A DNA stretch of 64,000 bases from Coniochaeta sp. PMI_546 (taxonomy: Eukaryota > Ascomycota > Sordariomycetes > Coniochaetales > Coniochaetaceae). The notes beneath the pieces are model-generated. The model saw only the letters and a program-made list of their open reading frames with translations, made no database searches and was not told where the DNA came from. Location: assembly GCA_021432605.1 (NCBI GenBank), contig MU271153.1, positions 62,001-126,000 on the forward strand. The letters run 5' to 3'. The translations under genes and the position numbers were made by a program. Shown one piece after another: positions 34,120 through 45,029 of this stretch; positions within the stretch are counted from its first letter, which is position 1; the number at the start of each line of letters is the position of its first letter.

Positions 34120-34291
34120 GGCTGCGTAAATAATATGCATATGAGTTTCTCGGTGTTGTGATGTATGGACCAAATATGTATGATTACGTGCGCAAAACCC
34201 GGAATCGCTGAACTACCTAGTCACTTTTCATACGCCGTGAATACCTATTCTTCCCCATAGCCTCGCGCACCAAGCCACCGTGTGTCTATGT

Positions 34292-35491
34292 CTAGTTGAT
34301 GTTACCTTTGTTGACAACAAATGCTTCCAAAGCAGCTATGGGCCGTTAGTAAATGGTCTCTTGGTAGGAGCCCCAGAGCCAGGAGAAACTAGTCACTTAC
34401 AGACAGCAGACCAGAGGCGATTTTCCGCCTCAGGAAAGACAAGCGACCGAGCGCTGTAGAAGACCTCATCAGCTACCTCCTCAGCATGACGCGGGAGGCA
34501 GTGCATAAACTTCCAGTCGGGCTTGGCACCGCCCCGTTCGGCCAACTTGTTCGTGATCTGATACCCTGCGAATGCCTTGAGCCGCTTCTGAGCCTCTTGT
34601 TCCTGTCCCATGGACACCCACGTATCCGTGACAAGAATATCGGCATCCTTGATGGCTTCCTCGGGGATCGTGGTCTCGGTGAGCTTGCCCGGAGATGCAA
34701 CTCCTTCTCCAGCACGGGTGATAATCTGCTTCATCCGGTCCGGGATTCCATAACGCTTGGGAGACGCCACAGCAATGTCAACTCCGAGCTTGACACAAGC
34801 AGTTGCGTAATCAAAGAGGACATTGTTTGAATCCCCAATCCAGGCGGCCTTCAGCCCTTGAAGACCCAGACTCGAACCGGAAGCCCTGTTGGGGAAGGTT
34901 TCGTGAATGGTGAGGAAGTCGGCAATGATTTGCAGCGGGTGGAAGTCGTCCGACAGGGCATTGATGACAGGTACAGAGGAGTGCTCGGCCAAGCCGGCCA
35001 CGTCTGAGTGGGCATTGACACGAGCGACCATACACGAGGTCATGGACGAGATGACGATGGAAGAGTCGCGCAGTGACTCATTCACCTGTGGTGATGGTCA
35101 GTCCAGAACCGTTAGAGCTGATGATAGATGAGATTGAACTCACTCCCAATTGAATGTCATTTTTGCCGAGGAACATTGGGTGGCCGCCCATTATGGCCAC
35201 CGCAGCCTCGGTAGACACACGAGTCCTAGTACTGAGTTTGCTGAACATCATGGCAATCGTCTTTCCGCTCAGAGAGCCTAGCAGGCTCGGCGGTTGGTTG
35301 GCTCCGAAAGCGGACTTGGTCGCCGCCTTGTGTTTCGCGGCATTCCGAACGAGGGTGGTGAGCTCTGCAGGCGTAACATCACTGATGGACATCAAATGAC
35401 GGGGCCGAGCTGGTGTTGAAGCTGACGAGAAGGCCCTGACTTGAAAACCCCTCGCGACAAGCTTGGCCGGACCCAGAGCTAAACGACGCAT
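34292..35491 (-). CDS. argB: Ornithine carbamoyltransferase, mitochondrial
   Basis: Three exons (35144-35491, 34401-35085, 34292-34335) give 358 residues. The N-terminal 25 residues are Arg/Ala/Ser-rich, a matrix targeting sequence. Carbamoyl-phosphate binding is by [13 protein letters not shown] (STRTR at 87-91). [14 protein letters not shown] and [13 protein letters not shown] follow, then [12 protein letters not shown] with the conserved HPxQ, and [12 protein letters not shown] with the catalytic Cys in HCLP (311-315). The last exon encodes only [13 protein letters not shown]. The enzyme makes citrulline from ornithine and carbamoyl phosphate in arginine synthesis. A repeat island begins about 180 bases upstream of the start codon, so its promoter abuts the repeats. 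Confidence 0.97.
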
Positions 35492-35671
35492 TTTGATGAG
35501 ACTCTCTAAGCGGGTCTGGGGGCTATCTTGGTGCCGTCAAGAGGCAATTGCACTGGAGTGATGCTGTCGAAGCTTAACGGTACTGTTTAGACGGGACTGG
35601 GGTCAATTGAGAAAGAAAGTTTGTCTATATTGGCGAAGCAACCACGACCCCGATATAAAGAAATACTATGT

Positions 35672-36025
35672 AGCGTAGATAACGGCGATAAGGAACGCGA
35701 CCTATAATAATTATATGGGATTCATATTGATAATAGCTATTGATCGAGTTTAGTTATATTGAGATGAAGGCAATTGAAGTATTCGAGATGCAAGAAGGTA
35801 TTATTTTGTATGGGAATCTAGCGTTGGTTATATTTAATTGACCTGCGCGGCCTGGGCATATATTCTTGCAATCTCTGGCAGAGGCTGCGGGAAATGATTG
35901 CAAGGTCGCGCCAAGGCGTTACAGAGTGGCCGGCCGGCCTGCCAGGCGGCAGATGTGGGCCGCCGCCTAATACGGCTAGTAATATGTGCCCTTCCTATGG
36001 CGGGGTGTGCCTATCCCGTCACTCG
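35672..36025 (+). repeat. Truncated copy of the inverted-repeat element (right end)
   Basis: About 350 bases match, in the same orientation, the right end of the element at 36062-37497. Both contain GTAGATAACGGCGATAAGGA, then a TTATATGGGATTCA stretch, then CATATATTCTTGCA, and both end with the 53-base terminal repeat (here 35973-36025). This copy lacks about 25 bases found in the other copy after GGAACGCGACC. Its left terminal repeat is absent, so it is a 5'-truncated or recombined copy. Confidence 0.8.
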
Positions 36026-36061
36026 TTTAGATCTGATGCACCACCACCAAAGCGTGAAAAC

Positions 36062-36114
36062 CGAGTGCCGGGATAGGGACACCCTGACCTACGAAGGGCA
36101 CATATTACTAGCCG
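36062..36114 (+). repeat. Left terminal inverted repeat
   Basis: Fifty-three bases that pair with 37445-37497 and also with 35973-36025. The outer end reads CGAGTGCCGGGATAGG and the inner end CATATTACTAGCCG. Confidence 0.8.
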
Positions 36115-36397
36115 TTTTTAGAAGATGCCAGCTGTCGCACTCTGGCAGGTCCACCCATATCAAAATTAGCTGAAAAGTGACTTCTTGGCGTATGTATCCA
36201 GCCATTTGCGCAGACCTGCCACCGTACTGTAAGAATATTGTACGGTTGAAGCCATCGCGATGCCCAGAGCGAGCCAATTCTTCCAAATCCGTAGAGTTTT
36301 CAAAAGAGTGCCGATTTCAGGCGGTCAAATACGGCAGAATTGTATTCAATTGAGTGTAAACTGTAAGGCAGGCCACGCCTACTGCCGGCGCGCCGGC

Positions 36398-36465
36398 GCC
36401 TGCCTACTTGCCTGCCTACCTACTCGCCTGCCTACCTGCTTGCCTGCCTGCCTCGGCGCTGGCGG
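36398..36465. repeat. Short tandem repeat, CTGCCTAC-type
   Basis: Imperfect runs of CCTGCCTACCTG and variants (CTTGCCTGCCTACCTACTCG) lie inside the inverted-repeat element. Confidence 0.7.
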
Positions 36466-36936
36466 CTGCTTATACTTGCCAGGTTGATTGATGGAACCCG
36501 GGATACTATACTGCGCCTGCCGTTGACCTCGCCGGCGCTAGTAAGGCTGGTGATAATTGTACGTATTGTAAGCGTTGCAACGGTGGCAGTGGGGTGGCAG
36601 TAGCATGCCCCAGTACTCTTGCCGGTAGTGTATGCCAAAATACCCTGCCCCGGGAGTGCCTGCCGGCGTGCCTTGCCCAGGAGTGCCTGCCGGCGCGCCT
36701 TGCCAGGGAGTGCTCGCCGGCGTGCCTGCCCTAAGTATTGCTACCGAAGCCGCCATCTCCAGATATACGTTTTCGCTGATTTTCAGAGGCTCGCCGTCGG
36801 CGCGGTCGTCAAATTTATCAATTTCCGGGGCATCATCGGTATCGTCCAGGTGTTCCACTTCTTCGAGTTGCCGGTCGCGCCCGGTGTCTCGGAAACCGCT
36901 TAAAAAGGTAGATATTAAAGAGATAATTGACGCCAT
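36432..36936 (-). other. Frame inside the element, unknown
   Basis: A minus-strand frame opens with ATG at 36936 and runs inward from the right end of the element. The N-terminal half has an acidic stretch (EEVEHLDDTDDAPEIDKFDD). The C-terminal half has GTPAGTPGQG repeats that come from a degenerate 30-base tandem repeat at about 36,640-36,735. I recognise no transposase or other domain, so it may not be expressed. Confidence 0.25.
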
Positions 36937-37444
36937 CGTGTAATTGAGCTTGCAAGGCGTAAAAACAAGGACGGCGTAGATGACGGCGTTGGGAGGTGCA
37001 AAGTAAGATACAAAGAGTATGTTAGTTTCTGGGATATCAACAAAACGCGTTCCGTAGGGAATAACAAGCCGGGGCCTACAGCCAATAGGAAGCCGAGGAA
37101 TTTTATAGCCTAGACAAACTGGCGTAGATAACGGCGATAAGGAACGCGACCGCGAACTCGTAGTGGAAGGCCTACAGTTGTAATTATATGGGATTCACAT
37201 TGATAATAGCCATGATCGAGTTTAGTTACATTGAGATAAAGGTAATTGAAGTATTCGAGATGTATAAAGGTACTATTTTGTATGGGAATCTAGCGTCAGT
37301 TGTACTCAATTAACGTGCGCGGCCTAGGCATATATTCTTGCAGTCTCTGGCAAAGGCTGTGGGAAATGTTGGCGAGGTCGCGCCAAGGCGCTACAGGGCA
37401 GTAGGTGGGCCTGCCAGGCGGCAGGTGTGGGCCGCCGCCTAATA

Positions 37445-37497
37445 CGGCTAGTAATATGTGCCCTTCGCAGGTTGGGGTGTGCCTATCCCGGCACTCG
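37445..37497 (-). repeat. Right terminal inverted repeat
   Basis: Fifty-three bases, inner end CGGCTAGTAATATGTG and outer end CCTATCCCGGCACTCG, complementary to the left repeat. Confidence 0.8.
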
Positions 37498-37685
37498 AGT
37501 TAAACTATCGAGCGGGAGAGAGGGGGATGGACCTTCATTATCTCACCTTCACAAGCAATCACCGAATTTATCTGTTACACAGCCACACTGTTAGAAATAA
37601 AATCGCAAGATGCATTAGGCAGTGGTGCTGTCTAGACTTGTCGCCATCGTTCGTTCCTAGAGTCGTACAGTCGTGAACTTTCGCC

Positions 37686-40543
37686 ATGCCGAACCTGGGG
37701 AGAGAGCCACAGCCCTCGGCGGCAAGCCCTCTAGCAACATCCAGCAGGCTAGTTGATCATTGTGAGTCGGAAACTACTCCGCTGCTATCCAGCTCGGCGG
37801 CCACCCCTCGATACGATGGGGAGAACGACGGTTCAGTCTGCGCGCATGTTGCGGACGCTGCGGACGCACCTTGTTGGCCAGACGATCTAGGCCCGTCGAC
37901 GTCGCCGCGATCAGAAGTGACGTTCACCCAGGCTTCAGCCACGAAAGGAACACGATGGCCCTCTATAATTGCCATAGCTCTGCTTGCCTTGCTCTCCATC
38001 ACTGCTATATTCATCGCCTTTTTCGTCCCGGCTGCCGTCGAAGAGTATGCTAAGCAAGCGATTGTCCTCGAGCCCACAAATCTGTCGCTCGAGTCTCTCA
38101 CATCCGACGGAATTCGTGCAAGAATACAAGCCAACTTCCGCTTTGACGGGTCCCGTGTCCGAAACGACCATGTGAGGCGTGTGGGAAAGGCCACGACTTG
38201 GATCGTGAGGGCTCTTGGGACCGAGGAGACGAAGGTCAACGTAACATTGCCGGAATATGACAACATCCTGCTGGGAACCGCTGTAGTGCCACCGCTGATC
38301 ATCAATATCGTGGAAGGCCAGACCACAGCCATCGACTTCATTGCCAATATCACTCCAGGTGACACGGATGGCATACGGATGATTGCAAACGAGTGGTTGG
38401 AGGGAAGACTGGACGTATTGAGGCTCCAGGGCAAAACCAACATCCAACTGAAGTCTGGATTTATTCCGCTTGGGACACACTCGATTTCTGAGTCCCTTAC
38501 TTTTGAAGGTCAATACCTCTACCGTTCCTTTGCTTCGTTGTACTTTGGAGAAAAAAGTTTTTGGTGAAACATAGAAAATCAATCACTCAGGTTCCGTCAC
38601 ACTCCTGTTCAGAACTTCGACTGATGAGGTTTACAGCCGATAAAATACCCGATATGCCACAGTACAACATTACTCGGCTGAGGTTTCGCGAGACCCCCCT
38701 TCCTGGGGATGACTACAAGGATGGGATGGGAGCTGATGTCTCCCTTGTTGCCTCAAACAAGTATCCCGTCTCCCTTGATATTCCCAAGCTTGGGTTCGAG
38801 GTCCTGCTTCCAGGCTGCAGCCTGGATGATGATAACATTCTGGTTGCCACTGCGTTCACCGAGTCGTTGGCTGTCCGACCTCAGTCGGACGTCACTGTAG
38901 AGGTGCATGGGCTTATCCGAGAGCTTCCAGAATCACTCACGAGCGTCTGCCCTAACTCTCACTCCTCTCCGCTGGACATGCTGCTCAAACAGTATATGGG
39001 CGGCGAAGAGGCGACAGTCTTTGTGCGGGGCGCCAAATGGCCGCTTGATGACACCCCAGGATGGGTGGCAGACATTCTGTCAAGTGTCACTCTTCCAGTT
39101 CCGTTCCCCGGACGCTCGTTCGACAGCCTTATTCGCAACTTCTCGTTGACAGACGTTCACTTTACGCTGCCCGACCCTTTTGCCGAGCCAGGCGATCCAG
39201 ATGCAGATCCCAAGGTGTCGGGCAACATTCTGGTTCTCGCGGGTTTGCCCTCAGAGCTCAACTTTGATATCAACGTCACCAATGTCAGGGCGACTGCCGA
39301 CGTTTTCTATAAGTCTAAGGAACTCGGCAAGCTGGACCTGCGCCGCTGGCAGGAAGCTAAGTCGACCAAGATGGATGCGTCAGACGATAACGAAGCAATG
39401 CTCAAAATCCAGTCCAGGATCAAGGATGCGCCCTTGAATGTCACCGATGGCGACGTGCTGACTGATGTTATTCAGGAACTCCTTTTCGGCGGCAAGGGTG
39501 TTTTGTTGGATATCGAGGCTCATGTCGACGTCAAGGTCCAAACGGTCCTTGGTCAGCTTATCTTAAAGGATGTCCCCGCACAGGGCAAGATCCCAGTAAA
39601 ACGTTCGTTTTCACTCTTGTAGTGTTAGTCACCTTGCCTTCAAGGCTTCTCCTTGGTTGTATCGACTATTCTTGGTGCAAACAACCTTTCTAGACTATGT
39701 TGCTGACCCTGCTCCTGTGAAGCTCTCCCAAGGAAATCAATCGGCAGCCTCAGTCCCAAAATCGGCAACATATCCATCGTCTCCACCACTGCATCATCAA
39801 TCGAGCTCACAGCGTTCGTCAACATAACGAACCCGACACCATATAGCGCCTCCGTACCCCATCTCGGAATTCATATCCTCAGCAACGGGACACTCGTAGG
39901 CCAAGCCACCGCAGAGGACATGAACATCGTTCCGGGCAACAACACCAACCTCGTCGTCAGAGCACTCTGGAACCCCTCGTGGGGCGGGGATCTCGGGGTC
40001 AAGGTCGGCCGCGATCTCATTTCAGGCTACCTCTCGGGCTTCAACACAAGCGTGACGGTACGCACCCACCGACTGAGCGTTCCTGCCATGCCGAATCTCG
40101 GTGAAGCGCTTTCGCGACTCAATCTAACTGTCGACGCACCGCGTCTCAGCCTTCCTGGGGCCGACGAGAATGAAAGGGCCCATTTCATACGGGACGCCAC
40201 ATTCCACATCCTCTCATCAACAGCCCAATTTACGCTCGTCTCACCGTTCACTCACAATGTGCTATATGTAGACCACGTTAACGCCACGGCGTTCTATAAT
40301 CATACCGACCCAGTCGGCAGGATCGAGTACGACTACCCCATTGCGTGTCCGCCTGGTGCCTCGCAGACGCCCAAGCTGCCGGTCGACTGGTCGATAGGGG
40401 ATGGCGGGTACGAGAAGTTAAAGAAAGCGCTTGGAGGAAAGCTGAAACTCGATGCGAATGCGACCGTGGGTGTGAGGCTGGGTGCATGGACCGAGACGGT
40501 CTGGTATGTTGGGAAGGGGATTGGGGCTAGTGTCCGACTGTGA
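37686..40543 (+). CDS. Vacuolar-type single-pass membrane protein with DUF3712/Tag1-like repeats
   Basis: Three exons (37686-38508, 38637-39602, 39723-40543) give 869 residues. The cytosolic N terminus has an acidic dileucine sorting signal (SETTPLL). One membrane segment (WPSIIAIALLALLSITAIFI) follows, then a long lumenal part rich in N-glycosylation sites (NLS, NVT, NIT, NTS, NLT). The lumenal part repeats LEA/DUF3712-like beta domains, for example YNITRLRFRETPLPGDD and FVNITNPTPYSASVPHLGIH, and GNNTNLVVRALW. Filamentous fungi annotate such genes as pre-rRNA processing proteins by habit. The topology and yeast Tag1 similarity argue for a vacuolar membrane protein. The third-exon junction (donor GTTCGT) was chosen because it restores GSLSPKIGNISI. 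It is the least certain point. Confidence 0.8.
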
Positions 40544-40885
40544 ACATTTACTTTGAGGCATGCTTGGCAAACCGAATACTGATCGGAACAGGATAGGAGC
40601 ACACAAGTGTTCGATTTGGCTTTGGGGGTTAATAATGCGGCGTTTGATAGAAGTGTTTTAACGAAAGAAAACCCTGCGGTGGAGGACATGCACCATCGAT
40701 GCTTCAAGGCGTAGAGCGATAAACGGCGCATGAAGACTAACGGATAACATTGGTTCAGTATTGTAAGTTTTGAGATGGATTATATTCACTTTGTTGATAG
40801 TATACACAGCTTTTACATGGGGGTAGCATGGCTGTACATAACGGAGACGCACTGGGCAAGTTTCAAACTGATGATTTCCCGGCCC
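40544..40885. other. Convergent intergenic region, no gene seen
   Basis: This 342-base interval holds the 3' flanks of the membrane-protein gene and GEP3. Confidence 0.6.
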
Positions 40886-43096
40886 CTACTCCTCGTATGT
40901 TGATGTCCTCTGTCGGCGAGCCCCCTTCTCCCTCTTATTGACACCCTTCATACTAGGTCTCGGCCGTGTTTTGGTAGATGTCTTCTTTGGCTTGTTCAGC
41001 ATCCAGCCGTTTAGGGGTCGTCGCCCAGCAATGAACTTTCCGTTGGGGCTGAAGACTTCGACTACCGGCCAGGCAGGTGCTGCAGGCCCCGCGGGCTCTT
41101 TCTGGGTTTGATCAGCCGCCGTGTCATCAGACAAGAGATCGAGGCTCTGCAGCCTGTCTGGAGTGCCCTGTGTGCCCTGCGTTGGCTTGGGCATCTCCAC
41201 CTCAAGTTTCTCAGCCTCCGAAAGCAGATCCAGACCCTCAAGTCTCTCAGACTTGATGTGGGCATCTTCAGACTCGAGCTTCGTGGGCTTCTCGGGTGAC
41301 AATTGGCGATATAGATCCCGCGTACGCACCTGAGCCACGATCTCGACCCAGCCGCAACCCTCAACGAGGATATCGATACCCATGACCCGGTAAGGCAATC
41401 GGTCTACACTGATGCCGACGGCCTCCCGTCGCGTGATGGGACCGGCTCGAATCTTGGTGACGTCGTGGCAGAGCTCGAATGAGCCCGCCTTCTTGATGAG
41501 CCCGCCGGTGCCAGGCACAGATATGTTCTCCACATTAGGAGCGTCTTCCGACTGTTCCTGCACAGCAATTGCCTTTTCCGTTGACGTCTTGTGCGCTTCG
41601 AGAGGGGTGAAGGAGTAGGCCAGGAAAATCAGACCAGGCGTTGCGGGCGTGATGCGGATGAAACCGCCTATGAGGAGCGACTGACCGGGTTTGATGACCT
41701 GCTGCTCAGGAACGATGCGAGACTTCATGACCAGGGAAGAACGGTGTTCTTCTTTGACGTGGGCTTCGAGATCACTCCTGTTCAGCCCCGGGAGGTCAAT
41801 GAGCTCTCCCCTTCCGTTACCAAAGGGAACACGGATAGGAGAAGCAGTGGTTCCTGGCAGAGCAGACACGACGGGCATAGCCGGGAACTGAGTCTCCTCC
41901 TGAGGGGGTGGCAAGAGGGATTCCTGGTCAACGGCCAGTGGATCCTGCGCATTCGGTGTCTTGTACTTCGCTTCTTTGTCCGAGGCGAAGACTTCAACCC
42001 CGATTTCGTGCTTTTTAGGTTTCCACTCCATTCTGCCTTTGGGGAAGATGGCCTCGAAGAGCTGGCTCTTGCCGACATTGACCTTGCCCACCATCCAACT
42101 GGCACCACGGTTCTGCCATATCTCTTCTTTCAGATCCTTGGTCCACCAGTTTCTCTTAGCACTGACGCACCATACATTTCCGAGCCGTACATTCCTTCCC
42201 TTCCTACCAAGGGCGGATCGGAGTGTCTCGATTAGATATGGCATCAACGAATCAACTTGTTCCTTCCTTGGGGCCAGCAAGTCAGCCCGTGTTATGACGA
42301 AGCTCAATTCTGTCTTGTGACCCCTGATAAACTCTGCTGTTTTCGACCTCCGGTTCATGGATCGCAGCGGCATGAGATCGAGTAGGTCGTTGATCCTCGG
42401 AATTAGAGACATGGGGAAGTCGGCTGCGTCGATGACATGGTAGACATGATTGTACTTGTACGGCGACTCCTCGATAGTCTCGCGTATGGATTCGATGGTT
42501 GGGTGGTAAATGGGGACACCTGTATGATGATGGACCAACTTGTGACAGCGGTCGCAGAGGGGGGGCTTCGCACTTTCTAACGGTGCGCTCTCAGGAGCAG
42601 CAGGAGATATCGTCGCTCCTGCTAAGGACTTCAAGGCCTCGCCGACATCGCCAAGCTTCTCGAGGTCAAGATTTTTTAGGACATCTTGAACAAGGATATC
42701 TTCTTTCCTCGCTCGCTGTGTTTCCTTGTGAAGCCCGAGGTACGACTGGATAGCTTTTCTTTCCACGTTGAAGTAGCCTGCCTGCTCCGGCTCCGAGATC
42801 TGTGAAAGCGCGCCACAGCCCGGGCATGCAACGGGAAGATCCCTCGAAGCACGACGCACTGCCGTCGGTTCAGAGGCGGTGTCTATAGTAGAGGAGGCCG
42901 TATGTAGTCGACTTGTCTGGATCCTCGTGCTCCGAGCGTAGAGGTTTGGGGTTTTGAGGGAGAGTCTTGAGTTGCTCCTCGCCGGTCCCGCGATGGCTGG
43001 ACAAAGGAAAGCAGGGATGTCTGATGAAAATACGTGTTTTTCCACATTGAAGGCTCTCTTAAGCCACTGAGCGCTGGCTGTTCTGCTTGACTGCAT
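40886..43096 (-). CDS. gep3: Mitochondrial circularly permuted GTPase Gep3 (Mtg3/Aim40)
   Basis: A single exon gives 736 residues from ATG 43096, the first ATG of the open frame, followed by an Arg/Ser-rich mitochondrial leader. A zinc-binding pair CPGCG (91-95) and CDRCH (181-185) precedes the GTPase domain. The motif order is circularly permuted: TRADL (269-273, G4), VSAKRNWW (G5), then GKVNVGKSQLF (337-347, the P-loop), then DLPGLNRSDL (G3). This is the YqeH-like fold used in small-subunit assembly. The yeast protein acts in mitochondrial ribosome biogenesis and interacts with prohibitins. A Lys/Arg-rich C-terminal tail follows. It is divergent from a mitoribosomal protein gene across only 291 bases. 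Confidence 0.9.
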   Translation of the reverse strand: MQSSRTASAQWLKRAFNVEKHVFSSDIPAFLCPAIAGPARSNSRLSLKTPNLYARSTRIQTSRLHTASSTIDTASEPTAVRRASRDLPVACPGCGALSQISEPEQAGYFNVERKAIQSYLGLHKETQRARKEDILVQDVLKNLDLEKLGDVGEALKSLAGATISPAAPESAPLESAKPPLCDRCHKLVHHHTGVPIYHPTIESIRETIEESPYKYNHVYHVIDAADFPMSLIPRINDLLDLMPLRSMNRRSKTAEFIRGHKTELSFVITRADLLAPRKEQVDSLMPYLIETLRSALGRKGRNVRLGNVWCVSAKRNWWTKDLKEEIWQNRGASWMVGKVNVGKSQLFEAIFPKGRMEWKPKKHEIGVEVFASDKEAKYKTPNAQDPLAVDQESLLPPPQEETQFPAMPVVSALPGTTASPIRVPFGNGRGELIDLPGLNRSDLEAHVKEEHRSSLVMKSRIVPEQQVIKPGQSLLIGGFIRITPATPGLIFLAYSFTPLEAHKTSTEKAIAVQEQSEDAPNVENISVPGTGGLIKKAGSFELCHDVTKIRAGPITRREAVGISVDRLPYRVMGIDILVEGCGWVEIVAQVRTRDLYRQLSPEKPTKLESEDAHIKSERLEGLDLLSEAEKLEVEMPKPTQGTQGTPDRLQSLDLLSDDTAADQTQKEPAGPAAPAWPVVEVFSPNGKFIAGRRPLNGWMLNKPKKTSTKTRPRPSMKGVNKREKGARRQRTSTYEE

Positions 43097-43387
43097 ATTC
43101 TTGTCGAACCTGGACAGAACAGGCAGGAGTGGCAGTTTCAGTGCCTGGTCTTGATTCTTGAGTGCGACGAGGCCGACCAGGAGAGCTTCTCCCAAAATAT
43201 TTGGACTGGATAAGACAAAGCTGATAAGATAAGATAAGGTACGGATTGCAGGGTGCTGGAGCCTGGAGCCGCAAGGCCAGAAATTTCCGGGGCACCACCA
43301 CTCAAAGACAGAATCAGATCCTCATCCGCTCTTGTCCCCTTTCCGGGAGTATAGAGTTGCCTCATTAAATCTCCGCCATACTTCAAA
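43097..43387. promoter_or_regulatory. Shared divergent promoter GEP3 / mitoribosomal protein
   Basis: Only 291 bases separate the two start codons, so both promoters must overlap here. Both products act in the mitochondrial ribosome. A GATAAGATAAGATAAGG tandem (GATA-type repeats) lies at about 43,209-43,236 and could be a shared activator site. Confidence 0.55.
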
Positions 43388-44278
43388 ATGCCGGGCGTAA
43401 TAAGGCGACTGCACAAGCTTAAAGCTGTAAGTACGAATAAAACCGCGAGGCATGCGAGGCACAACCTCGATGATGCGTACTCAGCGGCGCAATGGCTAAC
43501 GAAACGGCATGCAGAAGGTGAATACAACAATGCTCCCTGCGCCCCATTAACATTGACATGCGACACTCGCCCGGCGACCTGCCAGTTTTGGTTCCTAACG
43601 ACTGTCGATAGCTATTAGACGTTCGCCATGGACCGGGTGCAGCCATCCTACCGCCGCAAGTGACGCGGATACACCTGGAGTTTGCTGGTCCGTCAAACGA
43701 GCTCGGACATATGGGATCAAAGTGAGAATACACTGGGCATGGCTGTCCGGTTTTCCGAGAAGATGCATGTTTTCTGATCAATGCACAGGAAATTCTTCAA
43801 AGAGAATCTTCCGCGGTTAAAGTACTGGAATCCGGCGACACCAATGATTGTCAACAGACACAACGACAACACGATCCCACCCACAATGACAATCTACCTC
43901 CGTGACGAAGATCGTCACGCGCGTTACGACGACACCACGGCAGGACCGGACCAAGTCAATACATCAACAATGTCTTCAGCATGGGACGGCTCTGCCAAAG
44001 TGCCCCCGCCGGCCGAGGACGAGCGGACGGTCACGATAGAGATGCGGAACCAGCACTCGTCAGTTATACTGAAGGAGCTTATGGATAAGACACGTGCCGT
44101 GCCGGTATCCCCCACGCCACAAGAGCAGACTGAGCTCGACGAGATCGAGGATTTGCGACAGAGGGGCGAGGTTGATCGGGAGAGGCTGAGGAAGCTGCGT
44201 GAGGCGCAGAAGAGGGAGGAGGCTCTTATGAGCCAGGCCAGGAGCGAGGCCGCCGCGTTCAAGGCGTCGACGGCCTGA
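43388..44278 (+). CDS. mrp49: Mitochondrial ribosomal protein, L51/S25/CI-B8 fold (Mrp49/mL61-like)
   Basis: Three exons (43388-43426, 43612-43721, 43789-44278) give 212 residues. The first exon encodes only MPGVIRRLHKLKA. The second encodes LLDVRHGPGAAILPPQVTRI and HLEFAGPSNELGHMGSK, and the third begins KFFKENLPRLKYWNPATPM. This string is the thioredoxin-like L51/S25/CI-B8 domain shared by mitoribosomal proteins and complex I subunit B8. The C-terminal half is an acidic/basic helix, VDRERLRKLREAQKREEALM, ending KASTA. The fungal pattern fits Mrp49 (large subunit) best, but mL43 or mS25 cannot be excluded. Confidence 0.8.
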
Positions 44279-45029
44279 AAAAAAGACAGGTTGATTACGC
44301 TCTGAAGCTATGCCAGCAAAGGAGACGCTGTATTATTAGTGTCGCCATGTACGAATATCACTGTTGTATATGCTACAACCTCTGTTCGGACGGAGGCCTA
44401 GCCGAGTGCCTGAGACCTGCAAGCGTACTCACCTCGAGTTGATCCTTGAGGGCTTGTGAAGTCCTCATTGTATGGTAAAGCAGGTGTGTTTGATTTTGCG
44501 TTGGACAGTGATGGTTGGCGAAGCAGGGTGAAGTGATCGTCGGTCGCGGTTCCCCCGCAGAGCTAGGGAGACGAGCTGCAACCTCGGCATGTATTCATGT
44601 CATATGCATTTGCATGGCGATACCGTCCCCTCATATCTATCAAAGCTGCTCAAAAGGTGACTACGGCGCTATATAAGACACACGCTTGGCCTCAGTCCAA
44701 GAACATATGGATACTGTAGTGTAGACATAAGGCAAGCAACCACGCAGCGTATCAATCGGCAGATACTTCAGACCATTCCGAACACCACAGGTGCGTACTA
44801 TGAACAAGTAGTTGCACTGCCGTAGTACAAACGACAGAGCACAAAGCCTGCCGACGACCTAGTTACTATAATCGACAGTTGCCACGCTGCTACCGCCTAC
44901 CTCGAATTCACTATTGGCGTTGAACCCTCCTGAGATCCATAGTCAACCGAAATTGACGTCCTCTCCCGCCAGCCCCATCAACTCACAGGGCAACACCATC
45001 ATCACTTCCGCGCGAGAATAGACGCAACC
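44279..45029. other. Intergenic region, no gene seen
   Basis: About 750 bases between the mitoribosomal gene and the second DUF3712 gene. Short frames only; none is convincing. Confidence 0.5.

Larger units (their letters stand above)
36062..37497. mobile_element. Non-autonomous element with 53-bp terminal inverted repeats
   Basis: The left end (36062-36114, CGAGTGCCGGGATAGGGACA...) is the reverse complement of the right end (37445-37497) with a handful of mismatches. Between them are 1.3 kb without a recognisable transposase, which suggests a non-autonomous DNA transposon. The interior has two short tandem-repeat blocks and a minus-strand frame. No clear target-site duplication is visible: the flanks are GTGAAAAC on the left and AGTTAAAC on the right. 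The family cannot be named. It could instead be a rearranged pair of repeats. The first, truncated copy faces it head to head with 36 bases between. Confidence 0.6.

Noticed and set aside
35672-37497. Direct repeats of about 350 bases read as the two LTRs of a short retrotransposon
   Set aside because: The spacing and TG...CA-like ends invite this, but the left end at 36062 is an inverted copy of the last 53 bases of both repeats. That arrangement fits terminal inverted repeats better. No polymerase, primer-binding site or polypurine tract was recognised.
43097-43195. N-terminal extension of GEP3
   Set aside because: The longer frame begins with TTG, not ATG. The first ATG (43096) gives an Arg/Ser-rich mitochondrial leader, so I use it.
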